NCBI RefSeq assembly: GCF_012848175.1
Contig: NZ_CP051651.1
Location: 1,860,001 to 1,924,000, forward strand
Origin: Xanthomonas campestris pv. badrii
GTDB lineage: Bacteria > Pseudomonadota > Gammaproteobacteria > Xanthomonadales > Xanthomonadaceae
Reading direction: 5' to 3'
Length of the DNA: 64,000 nt
Shown here: piece after piece, positions 31,740 through 39,030 of the stretch
How positions within the stretch are numbered: position 1 is the stretch's first letter
Layout of the letters: the number at the start of each line of letters is the position of its first letter
The notes under the pieces: generated by a model
The model's input: the letters and a program-made list of their open reading frames with translations, nothing else
The model's database searches: none
Told to the model about the DNA's origin: nothing
Translations under genes and position numbers: made by a program

Positions 31740-33414
31740 GGTTGTGCTCCGGAGTACAGGGCTTATCGGCAGCGCGCCGCAAATCTTCAAGGCGAAGAAC
31801 GAGACTGGCGGCATTGGCGCGGTGCAGGTCGTCGGGGACCCGCTGTCCGTCAGTCACCCAGGTGATGGGCATTTGGTGGTCGACCACCACCGACAAGGCG
31901 CTGCCGAAGCGGCCGGTCTCGTCGAGTTTGGTCAGCACCACGCCTTGGGGCTTGGCGTGGGCGAAGCGGCGCACGACCTCGTCGAGGTCGGCGAAATGGG
32001 AGTTGGCGGGCAATACCAGCAGCGAGGTGACCTGCTGGGCGGCACGCAGCCAGTTCAGCTGGGCGGCCAGGGCGCGGTCGCGCTGGCCCATGCCGGCGGT
32101 GTCGATCAGCACCAGCTTGTAGTCGCGCAGGCGGTCCAGCAGCTCGAGCAGGCTTTCGGCGCTGTCGGCCTCGTGCACCGCGATGCCGAGCTGGCGGCCG
32201 TAGCTGTGCAGCTGCTCGCGGCCGCCGACGCGCAGGGTGTCGGTGGTGACCAGGGCCACGTCGCGCGGGGCATGCTGGGCGGCGAAGCGCTGCGCCAGCT
32301 TGGCGATGGTGGTGGTCTTGCCGGCACCGGTCGGGCCGACCAGGGCGATCACGCCACCGCGTTCCAGCGGGTCGATCGGGGCCACCGGCAGACGCTTGGA
32401 CAGCAGGCCCAGCATCAGGCCGCGGCCGCGGTGCAATTCGGTATCGGCCGGGATCTGCAGGGCGACATCGCGAGTCAGGCCGGCGTCGAAGCCATAGTCG
32501 TCCATCAGTTCCAGCGCCTGCGCACGCACCGGGGAGCCACGCAGGCGCTCGTCGGTGAGGCGGTTCATTTCGCGCTCGATCATCTGGCGCATCAGCGCCA
32601 GCTCGCCGCGCAGCTGCTTGAGTTCTTCGTCGTTCTGCGGGATCGGCGCGGCAGCCACCGGCACTGCGGCCAGCGCAGCGGGGGCGGGCGGGGCGACCAC
32701 GATCGGCGGCAGCGCGGCCGGCGGCAGGATCTGCGGCAGCGCGTCGTCCAGATCGAAGTCGGCCTCGTCGGCGAAGGCGTCGTCGTCCTGGTCCTGGGCG
32801 GCATAGGCGGGGGCGGCAACTGGGGGGGCCACGACCGGAGTCGGCGCCTGGGCCGGGGCGGCCTGCACGGCCGGGCGCTGCACCGGGGCAGTGGTCAAAA
32901 AGTCGGCGAACAGCTGTTCCGGCACCGCCGACAGCGCGTGTTCCTGGCGCTGCACGACCGGCGCGACCAGCTCCTGCACGGCCGGCATCTGCGCGGCGCT
33001 GCGGATCGGGGTGGCGACCGGCGCCTGGCGCGGCACGCTGGCCGGCTGGCGCAGGGCCATGGCGGCAATCATGTCTTCGGCGGCGCTGGCCACGCGCTGG
33101 CGGTGGCTCATGGTCTCGGCAGCCGGCTTCAGTGGCGCGTGGACCGGCGCGGCGGGGCGGGCGGCAACCTGCGCCGGCTGGGCCGGAGCCTGCTGCACGG
33201 GAGCCTGGACCGGCGCGGTGCTGGGGGCCGGCGTCTCGCGGGCGGTTTCCAGGGCGCGCTGTACCAGCTCTTCGTCGTAGTTGCTGGCGGCGACGATCTC
33301 GATGCCTTCGGCGGTACGACGGTTGGACAGGATCACCGCATCCGGGCCGTGTTCCTCACGTACCATGCGGAATGCGGTGCGCATATCCGGGGCGACAAAG
33401 CGTTTGATCTTCAT
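31726..33414 (-). CDS. flhF: Flagellar placement GTPase FlhF
   Basis: 562 residues. N-terminal B domain (MKIKRFVAPDMRTAFRMVRE), a long Ala/Pro/Gln-rich linker (about 75-260), N domain (about 270-340) and an SRP-like G domain with G1 ALVGPTGAGKTTTIAKLA, VTTDTLRVGGREQL, DTAGMGQRD and VLTKLDETG. It marks the pole where the flagellum is built. In related bacteria flhF follows flhA directly; here 5.6 kb separates them, but a sigma-54-like promoter is retained about 160 bp upstream of the ATG at 33414. Confidence 0.95.
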   Translation of the reverse strand: MKIKRFVAPDMRTAFRMVREEHGPDAVILSNRRTAEGIEIVAASNYDEELVQRALETARETPAPSTAPVQAPVQQAPAQPAQVAARPAAPVHAPLKPAAETMSHRQRVASAAEDMIAAMALRQPASVPRQAPVATPIRSAAQMPAVQELVAPVVQRQEHALSAVPEQLFADFLTTAPVQRPAVQAAPAQAPTPVVAPPVAAPAYAAQDQDDDAFADEADFDLDDALPQILPPAALPPIVVAPPAPAALAAVPVAAAPIPQNDEELKQLRGELALMRQMIEREMNRLTDERLRGSPVRAQALELMDDYGFDAGLTRDVALQIPADTELHRGRGLMLGLLSKRLPVAPIDPLERGGVIALVGPTGAGKTTTIAKLAQRFAAQHAPRDVALVTTDTLRVGGREQLHSYGRQLGIAVHEADSAESLLELLDRLRDYKLVLIDTAGMGQRDRALAAQLNWLRAAQQVTSLLVLPANSHFADLDEVVRRFAHAKPQGVVLTKLDETGRFGSALSVVVDHQMPITWVTDGQRVPDDLHRANAASLVLRLEDLRRAADKPCTPEHNHAVA

Positions 33415-34153
33415 GCCACGTGCCTCCAGGAACGGGACCCGCCGGACGCCGGACGGGTGCGCGATGAATGTGGGTGTGTTGCCAGCGTCATGAGTTGCCT
33501 GTCCCGGTCGTAGTTCCAAGTCCTGCCATCCGCCCCGCAGCGGTGGTGCTGGCTGCGGTCTCGCCAGAGCTGATGCATGCGGTGTGCCAAAACCTGGAGT
33601 GGCGGGTTTCTGGCGAGCGGGCGTGGGAGCGCGCGGGAGACAGCTGGGATCAGATGCTGGGCCGGATGTGCAGCGTTAAGTGCAGGTGCCAGTTGGGATT
33701 TTCGGCAGTGCTGCTCGCCGGTTCGACGTCGCTTAGGTGCTGGGCGGCGGGGCCGATCTCGTGTCTTGGAGCCCATCGAGCCCCTGCGCGAACCGCCATC
33801 AAGCCGCGCTCGGGTTGCTTCCAGCGGTCGGCGTCATGCAATCGATTGGGGAGTTCGCCAAGTGGCGGATTTCCGACGCCTGGCTCTGGGCCGTGGCGGG
33901 CAGCCTATGGCGATTGCCGGCGGGCGAAGTTCTCGGGCTGTGCCGGAGCGCACCTGGGCGCGATGTGCTGTCCCGTCGCGCTCGGGGCACACTTATTGAC
34001 GTGATGTCCACGACATTACTTCGTCGGCCGCGGTCGCATCGCAGTGTTGACTGTGTAGATCGAGAGCGAATGCGCGTGGTCTGATTGCCCACCCTCGGCT
34101 GCACTGGCGCAGGCGAACGCTATCGCCTGATCCTGCGTGTTGTTTCAGTCGTT
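33415..34153. other. Non-coding stretch upstream of flhF
   Basis: About 740 bp. It contains the putative flhF sigma-54 promoter (33573-33590). From about 33600 to 34150 I see no credible gene: frames lack start signals and domains. This is the left border zone of the second accessory insertion. Confidence 0.55.
33573..33590 (-). promoter_or_regulatory. Sigma-54-type promoter before flhF
   Basis: Minus strand TTGGCACACCGCATGCAT: a perfect -24 TTGGCAC element and -12 ATGC (consensus TTGC), with GG-to-GC spacing of 12. The predicted start is near 33563, leaving a ~150 nt leader. Confidence 0.6.
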
Positions 34154-34345
34154 TCAAGGGCGCATACCCTCACGGGCTTTGGCACCCTGTTCGATAAGTG
34201 ACTGCTCGCCCGACTGCTCCGCGTCCTGGCCTTCCGCAGTGCCATGCGCATCGACCACGCGGTCGAGCGAGCGCCCCACCTATCGCTGCAATTCCTCAAC
34301 CGCTTGCTGTTTGCGGCGTTCTTTCCAGTGCGTGAATAAGTTCAT
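34154..34345 (-). pseudogene. Small gene after the effector remnant, with an in-frame amber codon
   Basis: ATG at 34345, 10 bp beyond the effector remnant stop. It reads MNLFTHWKERRKQQAVEELQ, Arg, then TAG, and continues in the same frame as VGRSLDRVVDAHGTAEGQDA to a TGA at 34154 (64 codons in all). The continuous frame on both sides of the TAG suggests a nonsense mutation in a small hydrophilic protein gene. Confidence 0.4.
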
Positions 34346-34355
34346 CATTCAGGAA

Positions 34356-34692
34356 TCATCCCATGACCGGCCCTGGCTGCGTCGGCTGGTCCTGCCTGGC
34401 TTGCGCTGCCGCCTGCTGCTGCGCGGTCTCCAGCGTGTGGGCCTGCGCCTGTTGCATCGATTCCTGGATCGACGGCGTAGGCTCGGCGAGCGAGAGGTTC
34501 ATCCGCTTGGTGGGGTCGGTGGCGTGTTGCGCATAGAAGGTGTCGTTGACCACATCCACGCGCCCGTGCCAGTCCGGCTTGAAGCCGCTGGTGTACATCT
34601 CTGTAGCGACCTGGTGCAGGCGATCTTCCGGCAGCGGCGTGCCCTTGGCCTCCAGGCGATCTTTCACGTCTGCATACAGGGCATGGCCGGGG
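34356..34692 (-). pseudogene. 3' remnant of an X-T4SS effector gene (XVIPCD-like end)
   Basis: About 112 codons survive from the edge of the IS3-family element to the stop at 34356: HPGHALYADVKDRLEAKG, LPEDRLHQVATEMY, WHGRVDVVNDTFYAQH, DPTKRMNLSLAEPTPSIQES, then the Gln-rich tail AHTLETAQQQAAAQARQDQP. The pattern (HALY, RVDVV, a DP motif, an acidic-proline motif, Gln-rich tail) is that of a VirD4-interacting C-terminal domain. The toxic domain and most of the gene are missing. Confidence 0.6.
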
Positions 34693-34731
34693 TGAACCGC
34701 CCCGCTTTTCCCGGAGACTCCTTGGTTTGAG

Positions 34732-35646
34732 TCACGCCGACATGGCGGACTCGTTGGGTTGCTTGTGTTTGGAATAATAGTTGGCTTCGGCCTCGGCCGG
34801 TGGGATGTTGCCGATCGGCTCAAGCAAGCGGCGATTGTTGAACCAATCGACCCAGGTGAGCGTGGCCCACTCGACCTCCTCGCGCGTGCGCCAGGACGAC
34901 TTGCGGTGGATCACCTCGGCCTTGTACAGGCCGTTGATGGTCTCAGCCAGTGCGTTGTCGTACGAGTCGCCCACACTGCCCACCGAGGGCTCCAGGCCGG
35001 CCTCGGCGAGCCGCTCGGTGTAGCGGATCGAGACGTACTGCACGCCCCGGTCGCTGTGGTGGATCAAACGATCCGGTCCGACCGGCTTCCTCGCATGCAG
35101 CGCCTGCTCGAGCGCATCGAGCACCAGGTCGGTCTGCATCGACGGCGACGCCTTCCAGCCCACGATCCGGCGTGCGAACACGTCGATGACGAAGGCCACG
35201 TAGATCCAGCCTTGCCACGTCGACACATAGGTGAAGTCCGAGACCCACAACGCGTTTGGCCGATCCGAGGTGAACTGCCTGTTGACCTGATCGAGCGGGC
35301 ACGGCGCCTTCGCATCGCTCACCGTCGTGCGCACCGCCTTGCCGCGGATGACCCCGCGCAGGCCCAGACGCTTCATCAGACGCTGCACGGTGCAGCGCGC
35401 AACAGCGAACTTCTCCCGCCGCATCTGCCGCCAGAGCTTACGTACGCCATAGACCTGGAAGTTCTCGTCCCACACACGCCTGATTTCAGGCATCAACGCC
35501 TCGTCCGTCTTGGCCCTTGCCGAGCGCAATTCAGGATCGGACTTTCGGGCTGCGTGCGCGTAATACGTCGACGGGGCGACCGGCAACACCTTGCAGATCG
35601 GCTCGACCCCGTGAACGTCGCGATGGTCGTCGATGAAGCGCTTCAC
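34732..35646 (-). CDS. IS3-family transposase OrfB, copy 2
   Basis: 304 residues, DDE integrase core complete (LWVSDFTYV, HHSDRGVQY, LAETINGLYKAE). It differs from copy 1 at only a few residues, such as LPVAPS for LPIAPS, VQYVS for VQYAS, HRKSS for HRRSS and TREEVEW for TREQVEW. Overlaps orfA by ATGA. Confidence 0.93.
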   Translation of the reverse strand: MKRFIDDHRDVHGVEPICKVLPVAPSTYYAHAARKSDPELRSARAKTDEALMPEIRRVWDENFQVYGVRKLWRQMRREKFAVARCTVQRLMKRLGLRGVIRGKAVRTTVSDAKAPCPLDQVNRQFTSDRPNALWVSDFTYVSTWQGWIYVAFVIDVFARRIVGWKASPSMQTDLVLDALEQALHARKPVGPDRLIHHSDRGVQYVSIRYTERLAEAGLEPSVGSVGDSYDNALAETINGLYKAEVIHRKSSWRTREEVEWATLTWVDWFNNRRLLEPIGNIPPAEAEANYYSKHKQPNESAMSA

Positions 35647-35966
35647 CTCTTGAAGGGGCGGTCGAGCTCCGCCTGGGCAAAATACGCCGACGCCTTGCGC
35701 AGGATCTCGTTGGCCTGGCGCAGCTCGCGCACCTGGCGCTCAAGCAACCTGATGCGCTCCTTCTCGGCTGTCGTCACGCCCTCGCGCTTGCCGCCATCAC
35801 GCTCGTACTGCCGGATCCAGCCGCGCAACGTCTCGGCCGTACAGCCCACCTTGGCCGACACCGACACAATCGCCGACCACTGCGACGCGTACTCGCCCTG
35901 GTGCTCCAGCACCATCTTCACCGATCGCTCCCGGACCTCTGGGGAAAACTTGCTTGCTCTGCTCAT
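35643..35966 (-). CDS. IS3-family transposase OrfA, copy 2
   Basis: 107 residues, helix-turn-helix plus leucine zipper (LLERQVRELRQANEILRK). One visible residue difference from copy 1. Likely functional with OrfB by programmed frameshifting. Confidence 0.93.
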   Translation of the reverse strand: MSRASKFSPEVRERSVKMVLEHQGEYASQWSAIVSVSAKVGCTAETLRGWIRQYERDGGKREGVTTAEKERIRLLERQVRELRQANEILRKASAYFAQAELDRPFKR

Positions 35967-36016
35967 GGCTCCATCTTCTCAAGTAATGGAGCCTCCGGGG
36001 TTCCCGGGGCGGTTCA

Positions 36017-36062
36017 GTGCAGGCAAGTCGTTTTCGATGGAGGGAGGCGTCGGCTTCGACAT
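36017..36062 (-). pseudogene. 5' remnant of the effector gene cut by IS3-family copy 2
   Basis: The ATG at 36062 is preceded by GAGAGGAAAG, a good ribosome-binding site, and encodes MSKPTPPSIENDLPA before meeting the IS end. With 34356-34692 it brackets the element, so the IS now replaces the body of a gene that started here and ended with an XVIPCD-like tail. Confidence 0.55.
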
Positions 36063-36114
36063 GGCACGGTCTTTCCTCTCAGCAGTGGGCACGCGCAGCG
36101 CAGTGCGTACGTCG

Positions 36115-36426
36115 TTATCCAGTGTAGGCGCCTGTTGCACCGGCTGCATTCATGGCGCGCGCCCAAGGGCGCCCTTGACCTGCACCAGCAGCCCATTGCG
36201 GGGTAGGGGGGGCGAGCACATGCTGCGCGCGTTCGTTGATCAGGTGCACATCGCCCAGCAATTGCGCTGCGTGCACCTCCACACTACAACGCGCAAAAGT
36301 GGCGTACCGGGATTCGGCAAGCGCTGAATCAACTCGGGGATCGTCTTTCAGTAGCTGACGCAATCTCTGCGGAACCGGCGGCGGTGATGAATTGTCGTCG
36401 GGCGGTGTAGCGGCCGGCTTCGGCAC
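36115..36426 (-). CDS. Small protein of unknown function, paralogue of the next gene upstream
   Basis: 103 residues from a GTG at 36426 (MPKPAATPPDDNSSPPPVPQ). A proline-rich start is followed by a helical segment, LAESRYATFARCSVEVHAAQ, LLGDVHLINERAQ, that aligns with the upstream protein (ADSRYIALAPLVPAAHAAQL, LRDLQTINDRV). No known domain. The position between virD4 and an effector gene suggests a T4SS-linked accessory or chaperone-like role; this is inference. Confidence 0.5.
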   Translation of the reverse strand: MPKPAATPPDDNSSPPPVPQRLRQLLKDDPRVDSALAESRYATFARCSVEVHAAQLLGDVHLINERAQHVLAPPTPQWAAGAGQGRPWARAMNAAGATGAYTG

Positions 36427-36441
36427 GGTGGTGCCTTGCCT

Positions 36442-36693
36442 TCAGGAAATGGCTGGATGAGGTGCGTCGTGCACCTCAGTATCTTGGAGCGCCGTTTGCT
36501 GCGCTGCCGCGGCCCATGGCGCAGGCTTGGGCTTGCGTTTGGTCTGTACCGGCAGTCCTTTGCGGGGAAGTGCCCCGAGCTCACGCATCACCCGGTCATT
36601 GATGGTCTGCAGGTCGCGGAGCAGCTGTGCTGCGTGCGCCGCGGGCACGAGCGGTGCCAGGGCGATGTAACGAGAGTCTGCCTTCTTGCTCAT
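36442..36693 (-). CDS. Small protein of unknown function downstream of virD4
   Basis: 83 residues from the ATG at 36693, with AAAAGGACATGCAT upstream. MSKKADSRYIALAPLVPAAH is followed by AAQLLRDLQTINDRVMRELG, then a basic, Ala-rich tail (TKRKPKPAPWAAAAQQ). It shares SRY, HAAQLL and the D-x-x-x-IN-x-R signature with the downstream protein, so the two arose by duplication. No family recognised. Confidence 0.55.
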   Translation of the reverse strand: MSKKADSRYIALAPLVPAAHAAQLLRDLQTINDRVMRELGALPRKGLPVQTKRKPKPAPWAAAAQQTALQDTEVHDAPHPAIS

Positions 36694-37006
36694 ATGCATG
36701 TCCTTTTGCAGATGTGTCTTGGGATCGACGGATTTTATGGAAATGGTAGCGCATCGGTATGCCTGCAGCGGCCTGTTCGGGTGAGCGATGATCGCCCACC
36801 AACGTCGGCAGCGGCCTGCGTCCCTCCAGGTGTTTACCGATTTCATCATGCTGCCCGGGCGCAAGGGACGCGCCTGGGCAACGGGCCCAGCATACAGCGC
36901 CCCAGCCGGTGGCAGTAGCTGGGGGCACTGCGACATGGAGACGCTGCCCGCAACTACGATTCTTCCTCCATACCGGCTGTCCGGGAACGAGCGATGCAGT
37001 CGGCTG
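36694..37006. other. Spacer between virD4 and the small paralogues
   Basis: About 310 bp with no supported gene. It may contain the promoter of the small-protein/effector operon, but no convincing -35/-10 pair stands out. Confidence 0.45.
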
Positions 37007-38752
37007 TTACGATGCGGCCTTGGTTTTTGGCTGATCCACCGCCAAAGCCGGCACTGCGACAGGATCCATGATGCGCTTCTTCAGAACCGAGTCCTTGAAG
37101 AACCAGTTCTTCTCGCAGCGGATCGGCTTGCTCCCTTCGAAGAACAGCAGTTCGTCATTGCCGGGAAGTTCCTTGATTTCCTGCGGCAGCATCAGCGCGC
37201 GGCGCTCTTCGGTGTAGTTGTACGACACGTTGCTTCCACCGCCACCCTTGCTGATGGAACGGTGCCGCTTGCGGATCGTCGTATACCCCAGCATGTCGCT
37301 ATAGGCATTGGCATCTTCCTGCTCGCGAGGGGTGAACACGATGCTGGCGGCATGGTTGGTGATGAAGTTCTGCGCGTCGTCCGCGCCATAGGTGGCACGC
37401 AACTGCGACTGGCTCTGGATGATGCACAGATCGCGCACGCCATAACTGGCCGAAATGGAGATGCGCTTGGACCAGACATCGACCCGGCCCATGGCGGTGA
37501 ATTCATCCATCAGCATCAGCATCTGATACTTGAGCTTGGGATCCTCATTGAGCTGCTTATCGAGGTTATTGCCGATGACCGAGCTGAAGAAGATATTCAG
37601 CAGCTTGCTGCTTTCATCCAGCTTCTGGGTGGGGATGATGACGTAGACCGTGGTGAGGCGCTTGCGGATGGCGGTGACGTCGATGTCCGTGGCATTGGTG
37701 GCCGCCGCCAGGATCGGGCTCAGGAACTGCTGCAGTGGCGCCTGCATGGTGGCCATGACCGAGGAAAACGTCTGTTCGGCGAGCCCGGCAAGGGCGCTGA
37801 ACGTGGAACGCGTCTGTGGGCTGATGTATTTGTAGTTCTTGTTGGCGATCAGCTTTTTCAGCATGTCCGAGGTGCTTTCTCCATCGCTCCCACCGGTGGA
37901 AAAGCGCAGGATGCGTTCGAAGCTGGGGAATAGGTCGCTGCTGTTGGGATCTTCGACACCGGGGAATCCGGTGCTGCGCATGTCGTACCAGTTCTCGAAC
38001 ATGAAGGATGCAAATGCCACGAACGCCGCACGCGACTGGGTCACCCAGAAACTGTCCTTCCCGGGTTCATCGGGGTACAAGATCGCCGCCATGGTCTGTA
38101 TGGCAGCGATCCGCTCCCGCGGATCCTCCGGAACCAGGGTGAGGGGGTTGAAGCGGTGGGTCTTTCCATCGGTGGCGTAGGGCGCCCAGACATAGATTTT
38201 CTGGCCTTGCGAGGCGCGGTATCCGCTGGTCGCCTTGAACAGCTCTCCCTTGAGGTCCAGCACCACCATGGATTGCTGGTAGGTCAGCAAGACCGGGATC
38301 GCAATGGAGGTGGTCTTGCCGGATCGTGTGGGTGCAACCACGATCACATGCAGCGCGCCATTGATGTAGATGTAACGGCCATTGAGTTTGCCGACCAGGA
38401 TGCTTTCGGGCTTTTTCTCCAGCATGCCGGCTTTCTTGAGGTCGGCAACGGTGGCAAAGCTCGCCTCGCCGTGCAGGGATTGCTGCTTTTTTCTCAACAG
38501 GGGAATCAGCAGCAGCAACCAGATGATCAACGGCAGGCCGAAGCCGACAATGCCGCTGATCTTGATGCGCGTGACATACGGTTGGACTTGCGGAAGGTCC
38601 AGCGCCTTCCAGTATTGCAGGTAAGTGGTCGCCTTCAATGGCACCTGCAACTTCAGCAACATCAGCGTCATGTAACCGGCCAGGTACAAACCGGCGACCA
38701 CTGCAAGGACCAACAGGGCCGCTGCAATGCCCACCTTTCCCTTACTACCCAT
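37007..38752 (-). CDS. virD4: T4SS coupling protein VirD4
   Basis: 581 residues from the ATG at 38752 (MGSKGKVGIAAALLVLAVVA); 12 more codons are open upstream. Two N-terminal membrane helices (about 7-31 and 65-85), then the TraG/VirD4 ATPase with Walker A VVAPTRSGKTTSIAIPVLL and Walker B YQMLMLMDEFTAMG. The C-terminal residues PVAVPALAVDQPKTKAAS are variable. In Xanthomonas VirD4 recruits effectors by their XVIPCD domain and passes them to the VirB channel for killing of neighbouring bacteria. Here it sits inside the flagellar cluster without virB genes nearby, next to two small proteins and a destroyed effector gene. It looks intact. Confidence 0.93.
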   Translation of the reverse strand: MGSKGKVGIAAALLVLAVVAGLYLAGYMTLMLLKLQVPLKATTYLQYWKALDLPQVQPYVTRIKISGIVGFGLPLIIWLLLLIPLLRKKQQSLHGEASFATVADLKKAGMLEKKPESILVGKLNGRYIYINGALHVIVVAPTRSGKTTSIAIPVLLTYQQSMVVLDLKGELFKATSGYRASQGQKIYVWAPYATDGKTHRFNPLTLVPEDPRERIAAIQTMAAILYPDEPGKDSFWVTQSRAAFVAFASFMFENWYDMRSTGFPGVEDPNSSDLFPSFERILRFSTGGSDGESTSDMLKKLIANKNYKYISPQTRSTFSALAGLAEQTFSSVMATMQAPLQQFLSPILAAATNATDIDVTAIRKRLTTVYVIIPTQKLDESSKLLNIFFSSVIGNNLDKQLNEDPKLKYQMLMLMDEFTAMGRVDVWSKRISISASYGVRDLCIIQSQSQLRATYGADDAQNFITNHAASIVFTPREQEDANAYSDMLGYTTIRKRHRSISKGGGGSNVSYNYTEERRALMLPQEIKELPGNDELLFFEGSKPIRCEKNWFFKDSVLKKRIMDPVAVPALAVDQPKTKAAS

Positions 38753-39030
38753 GCTTCCATCTCCGTGTGTGATTTGCATCCCGCGCACGCGTTACTGGCA
38801 GCGAGCGGGAGGCGGTCTTTTTCCAGGCCCCGCTCATCATAGATGAGAGCGGCGGGAACTGGCGTCGCCAAGGCGTCAACGTGTAGCCCCATCAAAGCGG
38901 CTGACGGCACCTAGCGGTCAGATCGAGGCAGACGCCAGGATGCTGGCGGGCCTCCAGAGTGCGCGCTCGTGGCCGATGCCGGGGGGGCAGTGCAACGGAG
39001 GGACGGACGGTCCATCCCGGTCCTGTGCCC
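38753..39030. other. Right border of the second insertion
   Basis: About 280 bp between virD4 and flhA, no gene. The flhA stop is at 39031. Confidence 0.5.

Larger units (their letters stand above)
34693..36016 (-). mobile_element. IS3-family element, copy 2
   Basis: 1324 bp, same termini as copy 1 (TGAACCGCCCCG/CGGGGCGGTTCA) and nearly identical throughout. Unlike copy 1, the flanking triplets differ (GGG left, GTG right), so there is no target duplication. Together with the truncated effector on both sides this indicates deletion or recombination after insertion. Confidence 0.92.
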
